Source: Paraspadella gotoi (taxonomy: Eukaryota > Chaetognatha). From it: DNA of 64,000 nucleotides. The stretch spans positions 11,237,865-11,301,864 of the forward strand of contig CM119267.1 in NCBI GenBank assembly GCA_051294375.1, in the 5' to 3' direction. The position numbers were made by a program, and so were the translations under genes. Below the pieces are notes generated by a model. That model was given only the letters and a program-made list of their open reading frames with translations. It made no database searches and was not told the origin of the DNA. This document shows, in pieces, positions 30,931-42,389 of this stretch; within the stretch, counting starts at the first letter, position 1; the number at the start of each line of letters is the position of its first letter.

Positions 30931-33800
30931 CATGGCTCAATTCCCGACGAGCCAAGCCCTTCAGGAAATGCAACGTCTTCCACGCAACCTCAACGTCGAC
31001 GAGGTGGTGGAGCTCAAGCCGATTTCGTACGATCGGCGCCAAAGCCGCCCCGACGAAGAAAACATCGCGGAGGCCAACGCGGATAGATTCACTCTAAAGG
31101 CAAACTTGTGAAATCATTCGTTCCACGATTGAAAGAGGTAGATGGAATGACGAGGCGTTGGAACTTTTGTCGGAGTTCCTCGATCGTCTCAGCAACATCC
31201 TTGGACATTGCCGTCAGCCTCGATTCGCGGGCTAATTCTATGTCGACACGTGTTTCATCGGTTTGAAAGCATAGGATCGACAGGACGCTCCGTATCCGCC
31301 GCAGCACGGATGACGACGACGCAGAAGGAAACGGGAATAGACGCCCAACCTTCCTTCAGCTGCAAACCATCCCGACGACGACTACGCTGCGTCCAACCCG
31401 ACCATTATCGTCCCCTCCACCGACTCTGAAGATGACTTCGAATCAGGCAACGTCCGTCAATTTCCCGTTTTGACGCCGTTTCGGCTGTGACGGATGATCG
31501 GCGCAAACTATCGACGACGAAGATGTGGATGCGTTAGCCCAGGAGTTGCCAGCCGGGTCTGGCGCTTTGCTCAAGCATCGCAGTACGGCCGCTGCGGCAT
31601 CTCCAGGGACGGCGTCGCCAATTACATCTGGATCGACGAGAGAACAGAGTCTTCATTTCAAACATCAATCTTGTCCGCCAAGCGGAAGGAATTCAAATGG
31701 TAGCTCGATTATTGATGAAGCGTCTCGCGTCCGGCGTCGATGGAAGTGCCGCAGGATTTTTGGTCCAGTTTCGAATTCTTCATGGAGTCTCGGATAGATG
31801 AGAGAGTGCGTGAATCGGCGGACTACGACGTGTGTGCCGCCGCTGCCGCCGAAAACGCAAGTTAGGACGAGTATGGAAAGAATTGAGAGAAGAAGGTGAT
31901 TTGCAGAGGCCGGTAATACGAGTTCTTGGCGAAGTCGAGAGAGACCTGTTTCAGACGTATACGCCTTCAACGACATCGCGTACGGCGAGTGGGTCGTGGC
32001 TCAGTCATCCTCCCCCCGTTCTTTGAGCCCTCTCTCCAACAGCTCGTCAACCGTCTTTCAAGCTCCATCTCCGTCGAATGATTTGACGATTCACTGCCAT
32101 GAATCGCCGTCACGTTCTCAACGAAGTCGGGGTCAGATGCTGTCGACGACTCGTGATCATCATTTGCCGGAACCGGAACCTGGATGCGAGGAGGCGTGGG
32201 CGTTGGAACGGAAGCCGATGGCGTTCCGCCCGCCGCTGATCGCCAAATCCGCAGTTCGTTTCATGGAGTTTTTGCGCGACGCAATAAGGGACCTCTTCAA
32301 TGATGGATTGCGTCGTGAGGCGTCGAGAACGAGGGAGTGAATCCTCCCCCCAGTTCCACGCCTTACCACGCCTGCCGGCGTTCCTGCCGCTGCGGGTTGA
32401 ACGCCGAAACGCCGGCGTTAATTTAAAGGACGTTTCGCCGACTGAAGCGATAACGAACGTCTCTGTCGCCTCAAGGCATCAAACGGCGTCATCCTCTGAT
32501 GCGGCGCCGTTCGAGGCAGCCTTCGTCCGCTCCGCTGCACAATGGCGACGGGTTTTTTGGAGATTCAAGCTCAAACGCTCGCCTACCAAATGCTTCAGCA
32601 GCAGCGCCCAAAGATCAAGGTCGACGAGACTTCGTCGCGTTTAGACTTTGAGCGTCCAACTTCGCCGATTTTAACGTCAGCGTCTGCGCGTTGGAGGGCG
32701 CTACGGATCCAATGAAGTTGAAGGAGCTTCCTCACTGGTTCGACGGTCTTCCCAAGCGTTCCAATCGATCTGATATCTATCTCGGTTAAGACGCCTACCG
32801 CGGCTCTTAGTGACGCCCTTTGGCGTTCTAGAGAAAGTGGGGAATGAAGCGGACGACGGCGGACGAAATGATTGAACAGATCCTCGGCGGTCCTAAGCTC
32901 GATCGAAAGGACTCAGGGGTCATTCATGGTCTTCTGATCACTTGCAGCAGGTGTACGAACCTCGCGAAGGAGACGGACCGACTCGCAGACCTCGACCGTG
33001 CGGCCGTCTATGGTGGATCTGCTCTCCAAACGGATTGCCACACCTTTCAGATAAGTGGGCGAAAAAGAGGTGTTATTTTTAACAGAATCATGAATGGAAC
33101 GACGATCTCTCTTTTTGTGATTCTTGTTTCTTGTCTTTTTGCCATAAACCAAAAGTTCTCGATTTCAGACCCACCGGCGCAATAATGGAAAGGATCCAGC
33201 GGCGACGAGGGCACAAAGCGAAGATGGCGGCGAGGGTCAACGCCGCATCAGCGGTCAAAACATCGAAGAAGAGATCGCTTCGGTGGCCGCCGCAGCCGCT
33301 TCTGCATCAACGGGAACCGCGTCTTCAGAGTCGGCGTCGTCGTCCACGCCGGGATCGAAAACTTTTATTCCATTGCTCACTTTTGCAAGGGACGCCACTA
33401 TTTGCATAGCTGCGAAAAGTTTCAACGTCTGTGGCCCGCAGATCGTCGAAAACTGTGCGTCTCTCAGGCCCGCTGCTTCAACTGCTTGGAAGCGGTCATC
33501 GTGTCGAAAAATGCCACATCCAAAGAGCGCTGCTTTTGCGATAAAAATCACCATCCGCTTCTCCATTGGACGGATTCAGCCCCGTCGAGAAAGCGGGATT
33601 TTCGAAAGTATCTTCAAGCAATTCGGCATCGAAGAGCAGCGGGAAAAATCTTAGTCTGACGCCGCCGCCAGAATAGTCAGGATCGGCCGCCGTGCGAAAG
33701 AGCTACGTGACTTTTGCTGTTAGTCGCGAGCAGAGGCGCCGTTTCTGCCCTGCGGCGCCAATCGCGATCGTCGTCTGAAGCAACGCACAGTGTTCAGCTT
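30931..33800 (+). pseudogene. gag: BEL/Pao-type gag region, frame-broken
   Basis: A coding-like, GC-rich tract with many frame changes. A likely start is MAQFPTSQALQEMQRLPRNL at 30931. Coding-like pieces follow, for example IIRSTIERGRWNDEALELLS (31105) and PTIIVPSTDSEDDFESGN (31398). A section like the DUF1759 gag core of Pao elements starts near 32543 (QTLAYQMLQQQRPKIKVDE) and continues through DPMKLKELPHWFDGLPKRS and HGLLIT to NLAKETDRLADLDRA (32955). The zinc-knuckle region at 33381-33580 is the clearest marker: HFCKGRHYLHSC, then ARCFNCLEA, then RCFCDKNHHPLLHW, the Cys/His spacing typical of Pao gag. Gag packages the element RNA into cytoplasmic particles. Many frame changes and stops mean it cannot work as read. 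No LTR was identified. Confidence 0.7.
33075..33166 (+). other. Intron-like insert within gag
   Basis: Between KWAKK (33054) and the downstream gag part lies an AT-rich stretch that begins GTGTTATTT and ends with a pyrimidine-rich tract and CGATTTCAG at 33166. The flanks are GC-rich coding-like sequence. It could be a true intron or a small insertion in the decayed element. Confidence 0.3.
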
Positions 33801-33904
33801 TGTATTATTTGGATTATGGGAGATATTGCGTTTTTTGTTTTTTAAAAAATTATCCATATTTACAAAGTGATTGAAAATGCAGCTTAGTCTCGTTAAAATA
33901 TTTT

Positions 33905-34532
33905 CTATTCTCGCTCTGAGTTCGATACTTTTCCGCTAGACCAAAGGTCGGTAAATTGAAGATTTCTTCGGTTGACGACGCGTTCCATCAGGATATGGAG
34001 GATGTCCTTCGCCGTCGACGTTCTTGCGATTGGACGTGACGACGCATTACCAGCCGCGAGAAAAGATTTCTCTCTTTTTTTATTCATCTCGTGGAGACCG
34101 AGAATCGAATTTGCCGCGGGTAGAAAGTTTCCTTCTCTACAAAGATGACGGGACCTCGTCGACGATCCAATCGGCCATGGGGTCGTCGAGCGCCGCGGAA
34201 ATTCATCTGACAACCTGACTTCGTATCCGATGTCGACAACGTGCAGCTCAGCCGTGAGTTTTCGGCGACATTTCGACGCCGATATGTTCCGGCGCCTTCA
34301 GCGAAGCCGTGTCTTCAACGTGCAGGGTGGCTTCCGTGTTGGAGCGAAATCGGTCGACGATACGTTTAAAACGGCCGAGGTGACTGGATGCAATGTAATT
34401 ACTTCCATCGAGATGTTATCTCTGGATCGCGATCAGGCCTACAGAGACGACGCCGGAGATGTTCTTCTTCTGGATGCCTCGAGATGCCTGCGGCGGTCGT
34501 TATGTTACGTCGCGTCAAAGTTTAGTCTTTGA
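33905..34532 (+). other. Coding-like tract, unassigned
   Basis: A plus-strand frame (34024-34218, with KDDGTSSTIQSAMGSSSAAE) and another (34230-34532, with NVQGGFRVGAKSVDDTFKTA) would join with one frame change. The minus strand is also open over 33905-34213 (including TAKDILHILMERVVNRRNLQ). It sits between gag and protease remains of the BEL/Pao element and may be part of it. No family is recognised and the strand is uncertain. Confidence 0.3.
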
Positions 34533-34732
34533 GTAAAATTATTATCATAATTGTCGCCTAATTCGTCTCACGTTCGGAGATTAGTTCATGTTTTAAATTC
34601 CGTTATTTTATATGGCGATTTTCGCTTATCGTCAATATAGTAAATTCGAGTTTAAAAAAAAATCGCGTTTTTCTCGTTTTTCAAATATCGAAATATCTAA
34701 ATTCATGGATCGTCTTGGTGGATGAATATTTA

Positions 34733-34758
34733 TATACTTATATATATATATATATATC
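34733..34758. repeat. TA repeat
   Basis: Short (TA)n stretch in AT-rich sequence between element fragments. Confidence 0.8.
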
Positions 34759-34879
34759 ACGGGGAAAATGGTGAATATGGAATTAAATTTTCCATGATGC
34801 GGGCTGATTTTTCTTTGGATATTGGGATCGACGTGGCCAAATACGAGCGTCTAGTTCCATGGTAACCAAAGAACATCCG

Positions 34880-35420
34880 GGTCTCGTCGCCGAGTTGTCG
34901 CGGGGTGGCTACCGTCCTCGTCGATTGTGTCCCGTTCTCCGCCCATGTTTTCCGTTGCCTCGTGGATGCTGGATCGTCATTGCTGAATTTCGTTAGCGCG
35001 TGTAGAGACTTTTTAGCCAGTCAACGTGACTCTGCGGCAAGAAGCATCCCGCGAGTCTCTCGTCGAAATCCATTCGACACCGCGAATACGCCTCTTTCGC
35101 TAATTGTAAAAATATTTCGGTTTTTAGAAGATGGAACTTTTTCTCATGTTTAATCGGCTAAACCTATCAACTTACAAGATTGGCTGGAGAATCTATCTCT
35201 TCCTCTTCGTTAGTTGACTCTCCTTCGTCGAGCTGCGGGGGGAAAGGACGCTTCAACGCTGTCCTCCGAGGCGAAGCCATCCGTCATGAGCAAGATCCAT
35301 CGTCTCGGCCTCGACGACCCGAAATTAAACATCCCTTTAAGTCAGACGACATCTTATCCACATTGGATTCCAGAGGTCGCCTACTCGCTCTTCTTGTAGA
35401 CGAAACCAACGTTTGACCGA
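34880..35420 (+). pseudogene. BEL/Pao-type aspartic protease region, broken
   Basis: The frame from 34905 contains HVFRCLVDAGSSLLNFVS, where D-A-G-S resembles the D-S/T-G-S catalytic loop of the DUF1758 (A17-like) protease of BEL/Pao elements. Two further frames at 35180-35416 read LGLDDPKLNIP and KSDDILSTLDSRGRLLALL, reminiscent of the C-terminal end of the same domain. This protease would mature gag and pol. Its position after gag fits the gag-pro-pol order, but 1.1 kb of other sequence intervenes and no reverse transcriptase follows, so the copy is truncated. Confidence 0.45.
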
Positions 35421-35424
35421 GCCT

Positions 35425-36420
35425 GTGGAGGCCCGGGCGAATTTATCAGAAAGGTTGCCGCCTAGCAACGACTCGTACGGGCGGCGCGCGTTTCAGTAGC
35501 GGAGCCGAAGAAAAAATTTTCGATGCGATCCATTTTAAAAAATCAATTCCGTTTGATATTAGTTGTGGGAAAGTTAATAAATACGAATATCCTCACCTCA
35601 AAGAACTTACTCTTTTTTTATATTTTTTCATTTATTGACTATGCATAACCGTAAAATTTTTTACAGAGGCTTCGACCGAAAAATAAAAATTCGTTTTTTT
35701 CCATTGTTTTGCTTAGTTTTCGCTTCGGTTTTCGAATTTCTTCCCCATAGGGACTGCTTACCTAACCTGAAATTCTGATTAAATTATTTTCAGATTTGAT
35801 ATTTTTGATTATTCTATATTTTTACTGTTTAAGACAATGTTTCTTCCAGAAACTGTTTTCGTTTGGTTAGTACTTTATTTAAGAATTTATTTTAATATTT
35901 TCAGTGACTGGTTAAGTAGGGTTTTTTAAAAATATTTAATTTATATTTATTTATTTTCGATTTCGTAAGTGCAACCCTCTCGAAAATTTTTTTGTTCAGA
36001 TTTTGGACAGTAAAAATGAAATTTTCGAATTCTTCTCATTTGTCTAAATTTTTTATGTACGGGATTTCAAATTTTGTAGTAAGATTCAAAATGGGATTTT
36101 GGCGTACAGTTCGTAATCGTTATGCCGATTTTATTCGCCGTTTTCGTCGTTTTTTATCGTACGTCATTCTCGGCTTGTTATATTTTGAAAGGATTCGCGA
36201 TTTAAATTTTATTTGGAAAAAAGAAAAAATATTTTTTTATCTATTTTTTGCCTCATTCTGATAACGGGTTTCCAATACGGACGTCGCGGGTACTTGTCGC
36301 TTCGTTCTTGTGTTTCTCCCGTTTTTTCCAGGTTTGAGGACCGCCTTGTCGATATATCATACTGCAAGAGTTAAGCAGGGAACAAATCTCTTGAATTTTC
36401 AAAGCTTCAAGATACAAGCC
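35425..36420. other. AT-rich spacer after element
   Basis: The first 90 bases are GC-rich (AGGCCCGGGCGAATTTATCA and GGGCGGCGCGCG) and could be LTR-derived, but no partner copy was found. The rest is AT-rich without a gene. An acceptor-like TTTTTTCCAG lies at about 36331. Confidence 0.45.
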
Positions 36421-36429
36421 TCCACCAGT

Positions 36430-37480
36430 GAAAAGGTGTCTTTGGGTGCGCGTTGTCCGGGTGCCGAGGTCGGTCGAGGCATTCAGACCCGGCTTTGGTA
36501 TTCTCTGCTGCGCCTGCGGTCGTCGCCGCGGGGAAAGTCCGCTGCGCCGAATGGCCGCTGGCGATCCTAGCTGTATACGAATTTGCGCGGTGGTGGTCGA
36601 ACGTTGTTCCGGCACTTTGTATTATGCGCGACTTCTGCTCATTGCCACAGGCCGCGATACATACTACTCACTGACCATACCTCACGCAACGGCTCAGGCA
36701 CTGCCCGATCTGCCCCAAGGTTATATATCCTGCGTAGCGGCCAATCGAGCGGACAGGGGACAGAAAAAGAAAGATTCGGCTTCTTTGTGTTGAGGCTCCA
36801 GACGGCGCCAGGGCGATGCAGAGCTTCGCTTCCGTTCTTTGCGTTAGCGTATCTGGTCTTTTCCGGAAGATCTGACACTTTTGCGTCACCTTAGATCGGA
36901 TCTTGCGTAGTTAGGATAGAGGGCAAAGGTATTGATGAGAGTGCTGCGAGCGGTTTTAGTGTGCGCGCCTGGAATGTGAACATGATCTTGGAGAAACGTC
37001 AAGGCGCGGGGGTGTAGTGGCCCCTCGGCAGCATGCGTCTGGAATGGCCTAGCTGGGAGTCGGCAGCTGCCTCGATGGACGATCGAACTAGGCGCATTCG
37101 CCCCTCCTCCCGGATTCCGACTTCTGATGAAAGTCTGAGCATCTCTTATGCTGACGCACAGGTAGAAGAAGAAGTCGCTGAGGCGATTAGTGACGTATAT
37201 CGAGCTTTTTTAGTCTGCCGTCTCGTCGCCATAGTGGTAATGGTTCTTCGGACGGCTCGGGTAGAAGGTCGTGAGACAGGCGCGACTGGAGTCCCGGGGG
37301 CGAGCACGTGTGAAGAGAGGCGCATACGTCTCAAAGGTCAGTCTCTACTCACCAAACAGCCGCTGGCTGCCTCCAACTATGTGTTTGGGCAGCTTTGGTG
37401 TCGTGTGGTCCCGGCGGGAGACTTATTCGAGATGGTTTATATTTATTTTTCTTTGAAGTGTTTGCCGGGACTTTAGCTAC
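36430..37480 (+). other. GC-rich island with open frames, unknown
   Basis: About 1 kb of high GC with many CpG. The longest plus-strand frame (37033-37476, 147 codons) starts MRLEWPSWESAAASMDDRTR and includes a hydrophobic stretch FLVCRLVAIVVMVL. The minus strand is open over 36253-36615. There is no recognised domain and no consistent splice pattern. It could be a CpG-rich promoter with a first exon, or decayed mobile DNA. Confidence 0.3.
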
Positions 37481-38365
37481 AGCCAACTCCCTTCTGGAGA
37501 GCAGTATGGGGGCTAAGATCTTAGTCTCTCTCTTAAAGAGAAAAACAGACGGAAGCGTGATGCGTAAGGAAATGGCCGAAAAAAGACAGACGAAGACAGA
37601 AACAGAGAGGAGAAGAGAGAAGGAAAAAAAAAGAAGGAAAAAGAAAATGGGACTGGGAATTTGAATGTTCATTCGTCTCTCTCGGGATTCCATAGTGAAG
37701 GGAAAGGAGAAGGGAAATGACGAAGCGACTGGAGGATGTTAAGTTTTGTGTGTGAATGATTTAGTTTTTGTGTGTGTGAATGATTGATGAATCGATGTGG
37801 AATTTTTTTCCTCTTTTTTGAAAACAGTTTTGGGGTGTGTACAAATCGTTGAAACGCTCAAACGCTGGAAGTTCATGAATTATTAAATCACGAATAATAA
37901 ACCGATCAATGACGCAAATGTCGATCGATAACTTGAGGAAAATTCATTCAAAGTTTGTTAAGATTAGTTATTCAGTCTTGAGTTATCGATCATTGGGTTG
38001 AGATGGAAAGAAAGAAAACTTTTTTTTGAGAACCTGAAAAAAAAAATCTTGAGCAGAATTCGTCTCCTCTGGAAAATTCGATATCCCGTTTCCCTTCTCT
38101 GGCGCCTGCAGACACTTTTCGAGGGTTTGTTTATCCGAAAAACTGTAAAGGGGGAAAAATCCGGCTTTCACCCCCCCCTTCGGCCCTTCTCCTATTTAAG
38201 CAATTTCCCCTCCTCCTTTTGACAATATCTTCCTCAGTCTCCTTCTATACCACATCTCCCTTTCATAGCCCATCCTCGAATGGCCCGGGAAAATCCTCCG
38301 TCAAAACGAGGCTTCGAATTTGGATAAAAATCGATCAAACTCGTGGTTCCTCTTCAGTCTAGAGA
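37481..38365. other. Spacer without recognised gene
   Basis: Purine-rich (AGAAGG) to 37660, then AT-rich. Short frames on both strands at 37983-38222 are not gene-like. Confidence 0.55.
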
Positions 38366-38371
38366 CAATTT

Positions 38372-38582
38372 TTAGGAGAGAGAGAGAGAGAGAGAGAAGA
38401 AGAGAGAGAGAGAAAAGAGAGAGAAAAGAAGAAGAAGAAAGAGAGAGAGAGAGAGAGAGAGGGAGAGCAGAAGAGAGGAGAAGAGGAGCGAGAGAGAGGA
38501 GAGAGAGAAGAGAGAGAAGAGACGAGANNNNNNNNNNNNNNNNNNNNNNNNNNNNNNNNNNNNNNNNNNNNNNNNNNNNNNN
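38372..38582. repeat. GA microsatellite ending in gap
   Basis: Imperfect (GA)n from 38372 to 38527, then N to 38582. The right side of the gap continues as CTCTCTCTCT, the opposite polarity. Confidence 0.9.
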
Positions 38583-38713
38583 CTCTCTCTCTGCTTTTCG
38601 GTTTTTTAATTAGTACTACTATCTGGAGATAAATTCAGAGTACCCTATTTCTAAGTGCCTGATCTTTATCTTTAAGACTAAGGCTATCTTCATCTCTATC
38701 TATCTATGTTTTT

Positions 38714-38738
38714 ATCTTTCTTTCTTTCTCTCTTTCTC

Positions 38739-38814
<76 letters not shown>

Positions 38815-38816
38815 TT
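38714..38816. repeat. TTTC tetranucleotide repeat
   Basis: About 25 units of CTTT/TTTC, mostly perfect. Confidence 0.95.
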
Positions 38817-38819
38817 AGT

Positions 38820-39059
38820 TAGAATCTTATCTCTTTTTTCCCGTAAAAGAAATCGATAAACGGTCCGAAACAGTTAATCTTTTTTTTCGCTTCGTCTCTG
38901 TTGGGTCAGTTAAAGTAGGTTGTCCAATGTCCAGTCTCCAGCGATGGTAATCTCACGGGGGTAGTTATTAGCAGCATCATTATCATCATTACCACAAATC
39001 CTTACAAAGGAAGATGACCGCGAAAACGACGACCACTTGGGAGACGACGACGATGGCGT

Positions 39060-39060
<1 letters not shown>
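38820..39060. other. Spacer between microsatellites
   Basis: No gene. Short ATCATTATC and GACGAC stretches. Confidence 0.6.

Positions 39061-39140
<80 letters not shown>
39061..39140. repeat. GA microsatellite
   Basis: About 40 perfect GA units, the longest pure run in the window. Confidence 0.95.
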
Positions 39141-39142
<2 letters not shown>

Positions 39143-40003
39143 CAGTCAGAGAATGAGAAAGAGCGTTGTTGTTTTTTCATAAGAATCAAAACAGAGAAAA
39201 CTCGCAAAAAACTCTCACCATTCCAAAAACAGCTTTCGGCCAGAATGAGAGAGAGAGAAAAAAAATGTAGAGAGAATTCGGTTTTCCTACGAAGCGTGAA
39301 ACTCTTTTTTTCATCTTCTTTCTTCTAAATTCCTTTGCTTTTTTCTCTTTACTTTTTTTCTTTTGGTCTCCACGTTGTTGGCGTTTACGACATCGTCGTC
39401 TTTCGGAGCTGATCTCCCTTGGAACCTTAGTAGACAGTAATGCAATTATTGTTTTTTTTAGTTGAACAATGCAGCCGTTCAGTGTTCACTGTAAATCTAC
39501 GTCATGTTTGCATCCCACCATAAATTAGTTTTTTAAGGAGCTAAAATTTTAAATATGAGTTGAAACAACCTTACTAAAACTTGGATGTTGCGAAAAGTTT
39601 TCACTAAAGTAAGATCCCCAGTCTCCTGACTTCGCCCAGAGGATCATCCAGCGTCGTCGTGGTGTGGTTCTCTGAAGATCGTCTCGAGATGTGGAGACCC
39701 TTGTCGCTACTCTCAACTATGATTCTCAACTTTTGAAGAGGTTCTTCAAATTTTCCGCTTCGCGCGAATCCTTCGCTACGGGACAGTGAAACTCGATTGT
39801 GTGTGCGAATGTGTGTGTGCCTGTCTCTGTTTGAGTTTGTTTTTTTGTTAATGGAAACTATTTTAACACTTCTACTTTTTGTATATTGTATTGTATTGTA
39901 TTGAAAAAACGACGTATGTATTGTAGATATAACCGATACGTTGATAAAACTGATTGATATAACTGTGACGTTTGATTTGATTTTAATTGAATTTCTGAAA
40001 AAG

Positions 40004-40008
<5 letters not shown>
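39141..40008. other. Spacer without recognised gene
   Basis: AT-rich with a more balanced stretch at 39600-39800; I see no coding signal. Confidence 0.6.

Positions 40009-40066
<58 letters not shown>
40009..40066. repeat. CT microsatellite
   Basis: About 27 perfect CT units. Confidence 0.95.
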
Positions 40067-40403
40067 CTCCCTCCCTCATCTCTGCTGAAGCCCCGAGAAC
40101 TAGATGAAGGGGCGGTCCCTTGGAAGACATCGAAAACTCGAGTCGAGTCGCGAATCTTGGGTCAGGTCGAGGGTGAGGCTTTGGTGTCCTCTTGACGACG
40201 ACAACGACGACGACGAGGCATGAGGCATCTCTATAGGACCTCAAGAGAGCAGGAGGGATTAATTGGAAAACGAGAAAAAATCGACTAGATCTTTCTCATC
40301 TTTGAAGTTGTCGTCCTCTTGATCGTCGACAGCATCGTAGTCGTCGGCCTCGGAACATCAAGGAACCGACAAAAGTCGGCATCTTTTTTGCGTTCATTCG
40401 AAA

Positions 40404-40715
40404 ATCGTCGTCTTCATCGTCGTCGTCGTTCTCATCGTCGTCGTCTTCATCGTCGTCGACGCCGCCTTAATTCGCAAAGAATGAAACGTCGCGATTTTTT
40501 TTTCTTTTTAAATCGATTACGTTTTTCTCGTCGTCCACAAAAATCGAGGTTAAATTTTCTTTTCTTTATTTCGATTAAAAAAGAAAGAAAAAATTTGTTT
40601 TGTTCTTCATCCAAAAAAAAAGAACGTCGCCAAAAAATGGATGACGTCATCGTCATCGTCGTTGTCGTCGTCGTTTTCGTTGTCGTTATCGTCGTCGTTT
40701 GTCGTCGTCGGGGTT
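40404..40715. repeat. TCG/GTC-rich trinucleotide tracts
   Basis: Two tracts (about 40404-40465 and 40640-40715) of (TCG)n with TCA variants on either side of a T/A-rich block. Frames across them are low-complexity. A gap follows at 40767-40915. Confidence 0.75.
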
Positions 40716-41142
40716 CATCCCAAATTTCCCATTGTCTTCCATCGTTGTCCATGAGCCAAATCGATTNNNNNNNNNNNNNNNNNNNNNNNNNNNNNNNNNN
40801 NNNNNNNNNNNNNNNNNNNNNNNNNNNNNNNNNNNNNNNNNNNNNNNNNNNNNNNNNNNNNNNNNNNNNNNNNNNNNNNNNNNNNNNNNNNNNNNNNNNN
40901 NNNNNNNNNNNNNNNCTTCCTCTTCCCCCTCCACCTCTTCCATTTTTTTGGTTTCAATTCTTGAGATTTCCTCGAGGTCTTGGCATTCCTTCGATCTTGG
41001 TGTCCTCAGACCTTTCCAGACCTTCCCCTCCTCCTCCTCTTCCTCCTCCTCCTCCTCCTCTTCGCTTTTTATTTCGTTGTCGTTTTCTCATTTTTTTTCG
41101 AATAGTTGTTTTTGTTTTGTTTGTTTCTGTTGTTTCTGCTGA

Positions 41143-41143
41143 T

Positions 41144-41223
<80 letters not shown>

Positions 41224-41258
41224 TTTTTCTTTCTTTCTTTCTTTCTTTTCTTCCCTTT
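41143..41258. repeat. TTTC tetranucleotide repeat
   Basis: About 28 units with one TTTTTT interruption; the same motif as at 38.7 kb. Confidence 0.95.
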
Positions 41259-41450
41259 TTACTTTTTTCCTTCAACAAAATCTTTAGCAATGTTTTCGGT
41301 CTCTCTTCATTCTTCATTCCTTCACTTTCTCTTTTTGTTTCTCATTTTTGAATCCTAATCTCGCCGCCACAAATCCCTATGGCGCTGCTGTCGTCAAGTC
41401 GCGAATCCGGTTGGCGAAAGGAGAAAGAGGAGGTGGAGGAAGAGGAGCAG

Positions 41451-41659
41451 NNNNNNNNNNNNNNNNNNNNNNNNNNNNNNNNNNNNNNNNNNNNNNNNNN
41501 NNNNNNNNNNNNNNNNNNNNNNNNNNNNNNNNNNNNNNNNNNNNNNNNNNNNNNNNNNNNNNNNNNNNNNNNNNNNNNNNNNNNNNNNNNNNNNNNNNNN
41601 NNNNNNNNNNNNNNNNNNNNNNNNNNNNNNNNNNNNNNNNNNNNNNNNNNNNNNNNNNN
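41451..41659. other. Assembly gap within GA-rich sequence
   Basis: 209 N; the right flank is AGAGAGAGAGG and the left GAGGAGCAG. Confidence 0.95.
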
Positions 41660-41679
41660 AGAGAGAGAGGAAATGAAAG

Positions 41680-42135
41680 AAAGTGAAATCACAAAAAGAG
41701 AGAAAAAAAAGGTGAAGTGGGTCACCGGAAATCAAGGAAGTCGACGCAATTGGGAAAATCGTTTTTCTGTCTTTTCGTCAAACACAGAAAACCAAAGTCT
41801 TTCGATTTGATAAATTTGTTCTTTTAGTTCATTGACAATTCTTTAAATTCCATATATATTTTTTTTATTTGTAAACTATTTTATTAATTATTTCAACAAC
41901 TGTCGTTCTGTTACGTGTTTTCGTCGGATTTAAAAATAAATTCATTGTTTTGTGCCAAAAAAATTCAGCGGAAGTTTTTTTAATCAAAAGAAAAACTTTG
42001 CGGTAAGAAAATCGTGTCACTGTCATTTTTTTTTCAAAAATGTCACTCGGTGAAAAAATACCGGCTCAGAGATTTTTCCTTTTCAACACAAAATTTAACC
42101 GCAACAAAAGTTTTCCGCAAGAGAAAACATACACA
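41680..42135 (+). repeat. Interrupted direct repeat, copy 1
   Basis: Matches parts of 43300-44300 in order: AGTGAAATCA; GGTGAAGTGGGTCACCGGAA; GTGTTTTCGTCGGATTTA; GCGGAAGTTTTT; GGCTCAGAGATTTTTCCTTT. Copy 2 is longer because of interspersed insertions. Confidence 0.75.
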
Positions 42136-42389
42136 AAATTGAAAAAAAAGAGTTAAACGTAACTTCACAGAAAGAAAAAAAAACTGTTGTCTAGAAAAGA
42201 ATAGGGATACTAAATCATAATTTAATTAGATTTAGAATTTTATAATTAGGATACATATGCAAGTGAATATCAAAGAACTTTAGCTGGCGTCCCGAGCAGG
42301 CGAGCCCGCATTCTTGCCGTGCAAACTGAGTGATCTCAATCAATCGCCTTATTTTCCGCCCATATCGCGTGCCTATTTCATCCTAAATT

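Noticed and set aside
36310-36570. Possible small structural RNA (RNase P, 5S or snRNA-like) in the GC-rich island
   Set aside because: GAGTTAAGCAGGG and GGGGAAAGTCCG recalled 5S rRNA and RNase P RNA, but the surrounding conserved bases are absent.
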